In this document: piece after piece, positions 9,480 to 17,812 of the stretch | Position numbering within the stretch: the first letter of the stretch is position 1 | How the letters are laid out: every line of letters starts with the position of its first letter | Assembly (NCBI GenBank): GCA_001800135.1 | Contig: MGUU01000010.1 | Coordinates: 179,696 to 243,695, forward strand | Direction: 5' to 3' | Source: Elusimicrobia bacterium RIFCSPLOWO2_02_FULL_39_32 | GTDB taxonomy: Bacteria; Elusimicrobiota; Elusimicrobia; 2-02-FULL-39-32 | Length of the DNA stretch: 64,000 bases | Notes under the pieces: model-generated | The model's database searches: none | Told to the model about the DNA's origin: nothing | Seen by the model: the letters and a program-made list of their open reading frames with translations, nothing else | Position numbers and translations under genes: made by a program

Positions 9480-10796
9480 ATGGAAAAATTCGATCTTACT
9501 ATTTTGGGCGGAGGGATTCTGGGCACTTGTCTTTCTTATTGGAGTTCCCTGCTTTACGAAGGAAAAATCGCAGTTTTAGAAAAGGAAAAGGATGTGGCTC
9601 TCCATACCAGCGGCAGAAACACAGGAGTTGTTCACAGACCTTTTTATCTAAATCCAGAAAAAAAGAAAGTTTTTGCAAGGTCTGCTCAAATTTCATATCA
9701 CTTATGGAAAAAGTACGCGTTATTAAGGAATCTTCCTTGGAAAGAGATCGGCACCATTGAGGTGGCAGTTGAAAAAGAGGAAGTTAATAGTTTAGAGAAA
9801 TATATGTCATGGGCTTTACAAAATGGAATGGATGAGTCGGAAGTGGAATATTTATCTGGAGAGCAAGTTAGAGCAAAAGAGCCTTATGTTCATTGTTTAG
9901 GAGCAGTATTCTCAAAAACAGACACTTCTGTGGACTATAAGAGTTTTACTTCTTCTATTAAAGAAGAAGCAAGAGACCAAGGAGTAGATTTTTTATTTAA
10001 TTTTGAGGTTGGAAAAATTTTCGTGGAAAATGAACTTTTAAAGATCGTTAACTCTAGGGATGGTTCAATAATAGAGACGAAATTTTTAATTAATTGTTTG
10101 GGAGGCCAGGCCATTGATTGCGCTCACAAGATGAGGGTTGGAATGGAATATACGGATCTTCATTTTAGGGGTGAATATTGGCAAATCCATCCAGATCAGG
10201 CAAAATGTATTGAGAGAAATATTTACTCTGTGCCTCGCCATAAAGAGCTTCCTTTTTTAGATCCTCATTGGATCGTGAGGTCTGACGGAAGAAGGGAGAT
10301 TGGACCCAACGCGGTTTTGGTTTCCGGAGCAGAAACTTATTCTGGTTTTTTTAATAGCGCAGGGGAGCTATTAAAGAAGATTTTTGAAAGGCCCATGACC
10401 AATAAATTTAAACTGTTTACAAATCCAGAATTTTTAAAACTTGCAAAAGAAGAATGGATGAGTTCAATCTCTAAAAAAAATATGTTAAAAAGGGTGCAAA
10501 GATTTATTCCGCATTTAAAATCTAATTTTCTCATTCAAAAGGGATCTGCTGGGGTGAGAAGTTCAGTCATTGACCCCAATGGCTGCTTTGCGAAAGAAGT
10601 GGTAGAGTTAGAGAGTCCCACTTCATATCATATTTTAAATTATAATTCTCCCGGAGCCACAGGCGCTCCTGCTTACACCGCGTTTCTTATAGATAAGTTG
10701 GAAAAGAAAGGGCTCTTAAAGGGTTTAAAAAAGAGAAAAATAGGTTTAAAAAGTTTTTGGGATTATGAAGAGATAATGGAGAATTTTAATTTTTAA
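9480..10796 (+). CDS. FAD-dependent oxidoreductase, L-2-hydroxyglutarate oxidase-like
   Basis: 438 residues of a DAO-fold flavoprotein. The dinucleotide site ILGGGILGTCLSY is at residues 8-20 and the 'HTSGRNTGVVHRPFY' segment (about 40-54) matches the L-2-hydroxyglutarate dehydrogenase/oxidase group, which oxidises L-2-hydroxy acids and passes electrons to quinone or oxygen. The late segment 'NYNSPGATGAPAYTAFLIDKL' is also group-like. Substrate is not proven; D-amino-acid or glycerol-3-phosphate type oxidases are more distant options. The gene is alone on the plus strand, divergent from the receiver gene, and its last 11 bases overlap the convergent DegT gene. Confidence 0.7.
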   Translation: MEKFDLTILGGGILGTCLSYWSSLLYEGKIAVLEKEKDVALHTSGRNTGVVHRPFYLNPEKKKVFARSAQISYHLWKKYALLRNLPWKEIGTIEVAVEKEEVNSLEKYMSWALQNGMDESEVEYLSGEQVRAKEPYVHCLGAVFSKTDTSVDYKSFTSSIKEEARDQGVDFLFNFEVGKIFVENELLKIVNSRDGSIIETKFLINCLGGQAIDCAHKMRVGMEYTDLHFRGEYWQIHPDQAKCIERNIYSVPRHKELPFLDPHWIVRSDGRREIGPNAVLVSGAETYSGFFNSAGELLKKIFERPMTNKFKLFTNPEFLKLAKEEWMSSISKKNMLKRVQRFIPHLKSNFLIQKGSAGVRSSVIDPNGCFAKEVVELESPTSYHILNYNSPGATGAPAYTAFLIDKLEKKGLLKGLKKRKIGLKSFWDYEEIMENFNF

Positions 10797-11883
10797 AAAA
10801 TTTTCTAATTTTTTCAATTATAAAATCAAGTTGAGTTTTTTTTAAGTTTTGATGAATCGGCAGACTTAAAATGGTTTCAGATTGTTTTTCCACGTTTGGA
10901 AAATCCCCTTTTTTATAACCCAACTCTTTGGCGCATTTTTGCAGATGGATAGGAATAGGGTAATGAATTTTTGTTTCAATCCCATTTTGTTCCAGATAGT
11001 TTTGCAAAGCGTTTCTTTCTTCTGTTTGGATCACAAAAAGATGGTAGGAACAAACTTCTTTTTCTCCTTCTTTTGGACATTGCACCACTTCTGAAAGGTG
11101 TTGCTGATAATAGCTGGCATTTTCTCTTCTTTTTTTAATCCAATCATTGAGATGTTTAAATTTAACGTTGACGATGGCTGCCTGAAGAGTGTCCAGCCTG
11201 GAGTTATACCCCCAAAGATCTGATTCGCTTCGGTTTTTAAGCCCTATATTTCTAAATTGGATGAGAGTTTCATAGATAGAACGATCATTAGTGGTCATCA
11301 TCCCCCCATCCCCAAACGCATTTAAAGTTTTCAAGGGATGCAGGCTAAAACAATTCACAATGCCAAAAGATCCTGTTTTTTTTCCATGATATTCAGTTCC
11401 TATGCTTTGAGCCGCATCTTCAATAATATGGAGCTTATATTTTTTTGCAATTTGTTGTAAAGGAAACATGTCCGCAGGTTTACCTGTGAGGTGCACAGGC
11501 ATGATCGCTTTGGTTTTTTTGGTAATTTTAGATTCCACGCGATTGGGATCTATGTTCATATCTTCCTTTACATCTACAAAAACCGGTTTTGAGCCAGAGG
11601 CAATAATGCTTGTGGCTGTGGCTAAAAATGAATTGGGGACTGTTATCACCTCATCTCCCTGGCCAATATTCAAACTTTTTAAGGCAAGGAACAGGGCATC
11701 TGTGCCGGAATTCACCCCCACCGCGTATTTTACACCGCAATATTTTTCAAAATTTTCTTCCAGGGATTTTACTTCTTTACCCAAAATAAAATCCCCATCT
11801 TTAAAGATTTTTTCAATTTTGGCTAAAATTTCTTTTTTTAAAAGAGAGGCTTGTTCTTTAAGGTTGACGTAGGGTACTTTCAT
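10786..11883 (-). CDS. DegT/DnrJ/EryC1/StrS sugar aminotransferase (copy 1)
   Basis: 365 residues, a fold-type I PLP enzyme of the DegT family that transaminates nucleotide-linked keto-sugars. It shows 'VNSGTDALFLALKS', 'IIEDAAQSIG' (PLP ring stacking and Asp) and the Schiff-base lysine in SLHPLK near 184, followed by 'GDGGMMTTN'. The start is adjacent to the epimerase stop at 11884, so the two are translationally coupled. It is clearly paralogous to the gene at 12910 (same motifs throughout, SLHPLK and 'KIHYPIPIHLQKC'). Confidence 0.92.
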   Translation of the reverse strand: MKVPYVNLKEQASLLKKEILAKIEKIFKDGDFILGKEVKSLEENFEKYCGVKYAVGVNSGTDALFLALKSLNIGQGDEVITVPNSFLATATSIIASGSKPVFVDVKEDMNIDPNRVESKITKKTKAIMPVHLTGKPADMFPLQQIAKKYKLHIIEDAAQSIGTEYHGKKTGSFGIVNCFSLHPLKTLNAFGDGGMMTTNDRSIYETLIQFRNIGLKNRSESDLWGYNSRLDTLQAAIVNVKFKHLNDWIKKRRENASYYQQHLSEVVQCPKEGEKEVCSYHLFVIQTEERNALQNYLEQNGIETKIHYPIPIHLQKCAKELGYKKGDFPNVEKQSETILSLPIHQNLKKTQLDFIIEKIRKFFKN

Positions 11884-12882
11884 TTAAGAAAGGAGAGGCT
11901 GTTTTTCTAAAATAAATTTCATTTTTTTAACATTGTAAAAGTTTATGTTATTCCAATCCAAAAGACCTTTTTCATAAGCATTTTTTATATCTAACACAGC
12001 GTCTTTAATTGTTTTATTGGGCTTTAAGCCTAATTCTTTTTCGATTTTGCTAGAGGAGATATGATAGGAACGATTGTCATTGGTTGGGGTGACTTCAATC
12101 TCAACATTTTTACCTACAATTTCTTGAACCATTTGAGCAATATTGAGGACTGTAAAATTTTCGTATCCCGCGTTAAAAGTTTTCCCTGCAATTTTTTCTT
12201 CAGGCATTTCAAGCAACTGAACATAATAATCCGTAATGTCTTCAATATGAATATTGGGTCTTTTTTGGTTGCCGCCAAAGACCGTGATTTTTCCTTTGTT
12301 TAGAGCATGCATGGTTAGAATATTGACTGTAAGATCTAACCTCATTTTTGGCGAGTAACCGCAAACCGTTGCCGGTCGAATATTGACCGTTACAAAATCA
12401 GGGCTATTTGCTTTTAAAACAAATGGTTCTGCATCCGCTTTGGTTTTAGAATAGATTGTAAGAGGTTCAAGTGGAAGATCTTCCGTGACATTAGGGGCTT
12501 CTTTAATCCCATACACACTGCTGGTAGAAGCATTGATAAATCTTTGAACCCCGCTTTCTTTAGCGATCTTAATAAGATTGAGAGTTGCATCAAAATTAAC
12601 CTCAATGGTCAACTGAGGATCTAAATCAGAAGATGGATCATTGGAAATTGAGGCTAAATGGATGACTGCATCCACTCCTTTTAAAGAGTTTTTTAAGGTT
12701 TGAGGATTGCGAATATCCCCCTCAATGATTTGAAGTTGGGGATTGGATTTTATCTTTTCTAAACCAATGTCTGTAAAGAAAAGCGTGTCTAGCACGATCA
12801 CTCTAAAATTTTTTTTAAGCAATTTCGGCGCTAGAATGCTGCCTACATAACCTGCGCCGCCTGTAATGAGAACTGTTTTCAT
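11884..12882 (-). CDS. NAD-dependent epimerase/dehydratase (extended SDR)
   Basis: 332 residues. Rossmann motif GGAGYVG at residues 8-14, acidic residue closing strand 2 (VLDTL), catalytic 'ASTSSVYG' and YSKTK. It fits nucleotide-sugar epimerases or dehydratases, or 4-ketoreductases. Placed between two DegT aminotransferases, it most likely makes the keto-sugar substrate or finishes the amino-sugar. The C-terminal 30 residues ('LLDWNNINFYNVKKMKF') look lineage-specific. SD AGGAG precedes the ATG. Confidence 0.85.
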   Translation of the reverse strand: MKTVLITGGAGYVGSILAPKLLKKNFRVIVLDTLFFTDIGLEKIKSNPQLQIIEGDIRNPQTLKNSLKGVDAVIHLASISNDPSSDLDPQLTIEVNFDATLNLIKIAKESGVQRFINASTSSVYGIKEAPNVTEDLPLEPLTIYSKTKADAEPFVLKANSPDFVTVNIRPATVCGYSPKMRLDLTVNILTMHALNKGKITVFGGNQKRPNIHIEDITDYYVQLLEMPEEKIAGKTFNAGYENFTVLNIAQMVQEIVGKNVEIEVTPTNDNRSYHISSSKIEKELGLKPNKTIKDAVLDIKNAYEKGLLDWNNINFYNVKKMKFILEKQPLLS

Positions 12883-12909
12883 GAGTTTTCTCCTAAAATA
12901 TTTATGGTT

Positions 12910-14013
12910 TTATTTTTTATAGAATTTTTTGACCTGCTGAATAGTGTAGAGAATCTGTTTTTTGGATAGGTGTTGATGTACCGGCAAGGTGATAATATTT
13001 TTTGCTTGTCTCTCTGCGATTGGAAAATCCCCTGGTTTATAGCCTAAAGATTTAGAGCACTCCTGTAAATGTAGGGGAATCGGATAATGCACTTTTGCTT
13101 CAATCCCCTGACTGTTTAAAAAAGAAAGCAGTTGATCCCTATTTTTTACTTGAATAATATAGAGATGAAAAACATATTTAGCGTTTTTTCTTCTGGGAGG
13201 AACAGTTATAAATTCTTTGAGTTCTGAAAACGCCCGATCGTACAAAGACGCGTTTTCAATTCTTTTGTCCGTAATTTTCTTAAGGTCTTTAATCAAACTA
13301 AGGCCTACCGCAGCCTGGACACTGTCCAAGCGGGAATTATATCCAAAAATAGAATATTCATCCCTATTTTTCATTCCATGATTGCGCAGGAGAAGAAGTT
13401 TTTCATAGGTTTCTTTAGAATTAGTAGTGATGATTCCTCCATCAGACCAAACATTGATATTTTTTAAAGGGTGCAGGCTGAATCCCCCTGTAATTCCAAA
13501 AGATCCTGTAACTTTTCCATCAATAGCAGCGCTAATCGCCTGACAGGCATCTTCTACCACATAAAGGTTATGACGTTTTGCAATTTTTAAAATTTTAATC
13601 ATGTCCACAGGGTGGCCTGCGTAATGCACAGGCATGATCGCTTTGGTTTTAGAAGTAATGGCTGTTTCAATTTTATCAATGTCAATCAGATATTCATTGT
13701 CACAATCTACAAAAACAGGTTTTGCCCCAGAAGCCACAATCGCGCCTACTGTGGCAATAAAGGTATTGGGCATAGTAATGACCTCATCTCCTGGAGCAAT
13801 CCCTAAACTTTTAAGACTTAAAAAAAGAGCATCTGTTCCTGAGTTAACTCCAACCGCATAAGAGGTTCCACAGGCTTTTGCAAATTGAGATTCCAGCGCC
13901 TTTACTTCTGGTCCAAGAGTAAAATTCCCTGTTTTTACTACTTTTTTTATTTTTTTGAGGATTGGATCAGGATTTGAAAACTGTTCTGATAAATAAGAAA
14001 ATTTAACTTTCAT
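12910..14013 (-). CDS. DegT/DnrJ/EryC1/StrS sugar aminotransferase (copy 2)
   Basis: 367 residues with the family motifs 'VNSGTDALFLSLKS', 'VVEDACQAI', SLHPLK (lysine near 186) and 'SDGGIITTN'. It shares most blocks with the gene at 10786, which points to tandem duplication followed by divergence, with the epimerase between them. Two copies could act at different steps or on different sugars. A strong AAGGAGG site lies 12 bases before the ATG, and its leader carries a 17-base palindrome (14053-14069) and the AACCCGAA motif. Confidence 0.92.
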   Translation of the reverse strand: MKVKFSYLSEQFSNPDPILKKIKKVVKTGNFTLGPEVKALESQFAKACGTSYAVGVNSGTDALFLSLKSLGIAPGDEVITMPNTFIATVGAIVASGAKPVFVDCDNEYLIDIDKIETAITSKTKAIMPVHYAGHPVDMIKILKIAKRHNLYVVEDACQAISAAIDGKVTGSFGITGGFSLHPLKNINVWSDGGIITTNSKETYEKLLLLRNHGMKNRDEYSIFGYNSRLDSVQAAVGLSLIKDLKKITDKRIENASLYDRAFSELKEFITVPPRRKNAKYVFHLYIIQVKNRDQLLSFLNSQGIEAKVHYPIPLHLQECSKSLGYKPGDFPIAERQAKNIITLPVHQHLSKKQILYTIQQVKKFYKK

Positions 14014-14052
14014 TTGAAGAAAAAAACCTCCTTAAATTTTTGAAGAATAACT

Positions 14053-14069
14053 TTAGGATTTAATCCTAA
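14053..14069. promoter_or_regulatory. 17-base palindrome in the leader of DegT copy 2
   Basis: TTAGGATT-T-AATCCTAA, a perfect 8-bp inverted repeat around one centre base, 40 bases upstream of the start. It looks like a repressor or activator operator, though short AT-rich palindromes arise by chance. Confidence 0.35.
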
Positions 14070-14081
14070 TTATTCGGGTTC

Positions 14082-14143
14082 ATTAGTTCATGCTGATAAA
14101 GTGCTTCCGTAGCGCAGAAATAACTTTATCAGCATGAACTAAT
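14082..14143. repeat. 62-base element with perfect 21-bp inverted arms
   Basis: Arms 14082-14102 and 14123-14143 are exact reverse complements (start ATTAGTTCATGC, end AGCATGAACTAAT) around a 20-base loop. The right arm encodes the last five codons and stop of the SIS gene. No T-run follows, so it is not a classical intrinsic terminator; a MITE-like insertion or an RNA processing/stabilising hairpin are options. Confidence 0.7.
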
Positions 14144-14728
14144 CAATTTCCGATCAATGATCAGATCGCAAAAAGCATGGCATAAGGTGAGATGCGCGAT
14201 TTCCACAAATCCATAAGCGCCTGTTGGGGCTGGAACATAAAAGTTTAAATCTCCTAAAGATCGCAAAGGATTATCATTTTTAAAGCCAGACATGGTGATT
14301 AAGAAGCAATTTTTAGCTTTAGCCATTTTTGCCCCATTTAAAATATTATCTGATTTACCAGAGCTGGAAATGGCGATCACTAAATCATTCGGATCAGCAA
14401 ACATTTCAATTGGTTTTTCAAAAACATAAGGATATCCATAATCATTGCCTATACAGGTTAACAGGCTAGTATCGTTAAATGCAATGGCTCGCATCTTTCC
14501 ATTTTTCCAATAGTCAACAGATTGATGGCTTGCGATCGCAGCGCTTCCCCCATTTCCTATAAATATAATTTTATTTTTTTTGTTGTTAGTATGTTTTACG
14601 ATTTTTGCAATCGCTTCTTCCATGCCATCTTCTAGTTTTATTTTTTCACCTTTTAAATTAGTCACCTCAATTTTAAGAAGTAATTCTCCAAAACCTTTAA
14701 AATAATTGAGCGTGTTTGAGTCGTTCAT
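14129..14728 (-). CDS. GmhA-like SIS-domain phosphosugar isomerase
   Basis: 199 residues, single SIS domain. 'IFIGNGGSAAIASHQSVDYWKNGK' (about 55-78) and 'VIAISSSGKSDNILNGAKMAK' are the phosphosugar-binding loops of the GmhA/DiaA group. GmhA converts sedoheptulose 7-phosphate to D-glycero-D-manno-heptose 7-phosphate, and the next upstream gene is an HldE-like kinase/nucleotidyltransferase, which supports a heptose-type activated sugar. The annotated C-terminus (LISSC) is read from inside a 21-bp inverted repeat, so an insertion may have replaced the original end. The start is followed upstream by a 13-base gap to the HldE-like gene. Confidence 0.82.
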   Translation of the reverse strand: MNDSNTLNYFKGFGELLLKIEVTNLKGEKIKLEDGMEEAIAKIVKHTNNKKNKIIFIGNGGSAAIASHQSVDYWKNGKMRAIAFNDTSLLTCIGNDYGYPYVFEKPIEMFADPNDLVIAISSSGKSDNILNGAKMAKAKNCFLITMSGFKNDNPLRSLGDLNFYVPAPTGAYGFVEIAHLTLCHAFCDLIIDRKLISSC

Positions 14729-14741
14729 TTTGTTTCCCCTT

Positions 14742-16289
14742 TTACTTTAGAAGTGCTGTTACAAATTTAAATAAAGGAATTGGCTCCACAGGGGTTCTAT
14801 TGCCTACAATCTTAACTGCCAATGCTCCAACTGTATTGCCAATAAATCCGATTAAATCAGGCGGAACTCCTTTAGCCACACAAGGAGCGGTAATCGCTAA
14901 AAACGCGTCTCCAGCCCCTACCCGATCCACAATCTCTTTGGAAAAAATAGGGGTTTCAAAAAAACCATATTTTTTTGAATAGCTTAAAGATCCAAGATGG
15001 CCTCTGGTTACTGTAATATATTGAGACTGGAGCGTTTTGGCGGTTTTAAGAATTAAATCTTCCAATTTGCCAAACTTGCTTTGATGCGCTAATCTCATTT
15101 CCGGCTCATCAATGCAGACATAATCTGCCTTAGGATATTTTAAGATTGTATTGTAGCCGGTATTCGCGCTATTGGTTTGGGTATTGACTGCAAGAAATTT
15201 TGATTTTTTAGCTAAACAGTTAATAATTGCCGGACTTAAAAAACCATGTCCATAATCCGCTACTAAAACAAGGTCGTACTCCTTAATTTTTTTATTTAAC
15301 ATTGTCAAAATCTCAGTTTCTACTTTAGAAGGTAAAGGACGATCATCTAGGAAAACGACTTCAAATAATTTTACCAAGAAAGGATCCCAGACGTAACGTC
15401 TTTTTACAACGGTAGGGGCGTCCTCCCTAAAAAAGAAGAATGGCTTTACATGAGGTTTAAGATGTTCAAGGATAAAATCTTCCCTGGAATTAGTTTTGCC
15501 TAAGCAAGTGAGCAAGTCAACATGATTAGAAAACCCTGCCAAGTGATTGGCGCAGGCTAAAATGCCGCCAGTAAAAGCCTCCTCACTTAAATAACGGGAA
15601 GCCACAATGCTTTCTTTTGGAGATTTTCCCATTGGATGGCAAAAATGATATTCATCAATAATCGTGTCTCCAACCACTAATACTTTTAAATCTCCTAAAT
15701 CTTTTAAGGTTTGGATCACTCTGTCAACACTATATTTTTTTCTGAATTTTTCTAGGTAAGATTGAGCTTGGTCTGGATAGACCATATAATGACGGTTTAG
15801 AATTTCTGTGGAACTAAATGAAATTTCATGAGTAAAATAAATCCTTCCTCCAACGTTACGGATCGCCTCTTCTTCCTCACTGATTTTTCCAGTAAGGTCA
15901 TCCTCTGTTTTTTCATAGTCGCTTCCCTTTACATAAACATGGGGTTTTAATTTTTTGATCGCTTCTGTTGCATGGGGCCATTCATTGATGGCAACATAAT
16001 CCACACAACCTAAAGAGGCAATCGCCTCAGCTCTTAATCTTTGATTAAAAACAGGTCTTCCAGGGCCTTTTCCCACATATTCATCTTTAGTTAAGGTAAC
16101 AATCAGGATATCTCCCTGTTGTTTGGCTGCTTCAAAGTGAAGAATATGTCCGGGATGCAAAAGATCAAATACCCCATGACATTGCACAATGGTCTTGCCT
16201 TTTTTCTTTAAGGTATGAATAATTTTTTCTAGTACTGGAAGAGCTACTATTTTAGATTGAGATGCAGGGTTATCATTATTTTTGAGCAT
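14742..16289 (-). CDS. HldE-like fusion, nucleotidyltransferase N-terminal to PfkB kinase
   Basis: 515 residues. The N-terminal half (about 25-160) is a cytidylyltransferase-like domain with 'CHGVFDLLHPGHILHF' (GxFD..H.GH) and 'FSSTEIL'. The C-terminal half (about 200-510) is a PfkB/ribokinase-type kinase with DRVGAGDAF, the anion hole and catalytic Asp. In E. coli HldE the order is kinase first, so this is the reverse arrangement. Together with the GmhA-like isomerase it should phosphorylate and adenylylate (or otherwise nucleotidylate) a heptose-like sugar for surface glycans. The nucleotide and sugar are not determinable from motifs. It ends 13 bases before the SIS start. Confidence 0.82.
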   Translation of the reverse strand: MLKNNDNPASQSKIVALPVLEKIIHTLKKKGKTIVQCHGVFDLLHPGHILHFEAAKQQGDILIVTLTKDEYVGKGPGRPVFNQRLRAEAIASLGCVDYVAINEWPHATEAIKKLKPHVYVKGSDYEKTEDDLTGKISEEEEAIRNVGGRIYFTHEISFSSTEILNRHYMVYPDQAQSYLEKFRKKYSVDRVIQTLKDLGDLKVLVVGDTIIDEYHFCHPMGKSPKESIVASRYLSEEAFTGGILACANHLAGFSNHVDLLTCLGKTNSREDFILEHLKPHVKPFFFFREDAPTVVKRRYVWDPFLVKLFEVVFLDDRPLPSKVETEILTMLNKKIKEYDLVLVADYGHGFLSPAIINCLAKKSKFLAVNTQTNSANTGYNTILKYPKADYVCIDEPEMRLAHQSKFGKLEDLILKTAKTLQSQYITVTRGHLGSLSYSKKYGFFETPIFSKEIVDRVGAGDAFLAITAPCVAKGVPPDLIGFIGNTVGALAVKIVGNRTPVEPIPLFKFVTALLK

Positions 16290-16294
16290 AATTT

Positions 16295-17287
16295 TTAAGC
16301 TTTAACTGAAAGATACTGAAACCATTCCTTTGTAGCTTCTTGAATTGTTTCTTTTGTCCAAACAGGCGCTTCTTTCCAATCCAAAATATTTTTTAAAAGA
16401 ATAGGTACTCCTTGTTCAAAAGAGACTTTTGGTTTCCAGTTTAGAATATTTTTTATTTTTGAGATATCTGCCTGAGTGCAATCAGGCTCACCGGGTCTTT
16501 TAGGAATATAAATGACCGGCCCTCCTAGTAATTCGACTAGATGGTTTACGCTTACTGCTCTTCCAGAGCCCACATTAAAAATTTCTTGCTGAAGTTTGGA
16601 TTGAGCGGCAACAATACAAGCATCCACTACATCACTCACAAATGTAAAATCTCTGGTTTGTGTGCCATCTCCAACCACTGTAAAAGGTTGTCCGCTTAAT
16701 TTTTGAGCTAGAAAAACTCCAAAAACAGCGCCATAAGTCCCTGTGGTTCTAGACCTTGGCCCAAATACATTAAAAAATCTTAAAGAGATGACTGGAAGTT
16801 TATAGACATTCCCCCAATGCATTAGAATTTGTTCTCCCAGATTTTTTGTTAATGCATAAGGGTATTGAGGTTGAATGGGAGATGTTTCCGGAGTAGGATA
16901 GACCGTAGGGATTCCATAGCAGGATGAAGATGCAGCATAGATTATTTTTTTAATTTCATATTTTCTTGCGGCCTCTAATACTGAGACTGTGCCACCCACA
17001 TTCGATTTATGATAATTGAGAGGGGTTTGTATGGAAGGAACAATATCCGCTAAAGCGGCAATATGAAAAACCCATTCAATTCCTTTAAAAAATTTCTCAA
17101 TTTTTTCAAAAGAAGAGATATCGGCATTATGAATTTGTAAATTTGGATTATCTTTATGATGATCCAAATTTTTTATTCTACCAGTAGAGAAATTGTCTAA
17201 GACCGTTACGGAATGTCCTTCAGATATTAAACGATCTATTAAATGGCTCCCAATAAAGCCCGCTCCGCCTGTTACTAATGTTTTCAT
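16295..17287 (-). CDS. UDP-glucose 4-epimerase-like NAD-dependent epimerase
   Basis: 330 residues. GGAGFIG at 7-13, 'LDNFSTG' after strand 2 (NAD adenosine), 'AASSSCYG' and the catalytic YALTK pair mark an extended SDR of the GalE/WbpP type that inverts C4 of UDP-hexoses or N-acetylhexosamines. '[19 protein letters not shown]' is the usual family block. It starts the run epimerase - HldE-like - SIS, with a 5-base gap to the next gene. Substrate choice between Glc/Gal, GlcNAc/GalNAc and uronic forms cannot be made here. Confidence 0.88.
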   Translation of the reverse strand: MKTLVTGGAGFIGSHLIDRLISEGHSVTVLDNFSTGRIKNLDHHKDNPNLQIHNADISSFEKIEKFFKGIEWVFHIAALADIVPSIQTPLNYHKSNVGGTVSVLEAARKYEIKKIIYAASSSCYGIPTVYPTPETSPIQPQYPYALTKNLGEQILMHWGNVYKLPVISLRFFNVFGPRSRTTGTYGAVFGVFLAQKLSGQPFTVVGDGTQTRDFTFVSDVVDACIVAAQSKLQQEIFNVGSGRAVSVNHLVELLGGPVIYIPKRPGEPDCTQADISKIKNILNWKPKVSFEQGVPILLKNILDWKEAPVWTKETIQEATKEWFQYLSVKA

Positions 17288-17307
17288 AAAGTTTTTATTT
17301 AATTTTT

Positions 17308-17790
17308 TTATTTTATCGTTTGATAAACTTCTTCAAATATTTTTTCAGGGTGGATCCCTATTTTTTTCATTTTTTTTGCTCGTATCCAATATTCGACAAA
17401 AGATAGGGCTCTGTTATTCACAATTTTCCACTGTTTTAGTCGTATAAGATCTAAACCTAAATGAAAAATCATGCCAAACCAAAAAAGAGAGAGTTCTTTA
17501 GAATGAGTTAAGAAACTGATGAAAAAAAATATTAAAAGAAATTCCATTGTATGAAAAGCTTCCAGAGCTAGAATATTGGGTTTATATTTCCAATCAGACA
17601 TAGTTCCGTGAAATATAAACATTTTTTTTATGCTCCAATTTTTAAAACGACCATAGTAGAGAAAATCAATATAGTGGTCCAAATCAATTAAAATGGAGCC
17701 TAAAAAAAAGAAGAGAGATTTATTTCCAAAGGCAGGAATTAAGGCAAAAGAAGCAGAGCCGCCGTAGAGTAGATGTTCACTTACTTTCAT
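17308..17790 (-). CDS. Small membrane protein, putative metal-dependent hydrolase (YdjM/DUF457-like)
   Basis: 160 residues, mostly hydrophobic, with about three to four membrane segments. Acid/histidine motifs sit at their edges: '[17 protein letters not shown]' (about 31-47), '[13 protein letters not shown]' (about 86-98) and '[10 protein letters not shown]'. This layout resembles the LexA-regulated YdjM and DUF457 inner-membrane metal-hydrolase group. No reaction is known for most members. Being inside the glycan run, it may act on a lipid-linked or membrane substrate. Confidence 0.55.
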   Translation of the reverse strand: MKVSEHLLYGGSASFALIPAFGNKSLFFFLGSILIDLDHYIDFLYYGRFKNWSIKKMFIFHGTMSDWKYKPNILALEAFHTMEFLLIFFFISFLTHSKELSLFWFGMIFHLGLDLIRLKQWKIVNNRALSFVEYWIRAKKMKKIGIHPEKIFEEVYQTIK

Positions 17791-17812
17791 TTTAAATCTA
17801 TTTTTTTAGTGA

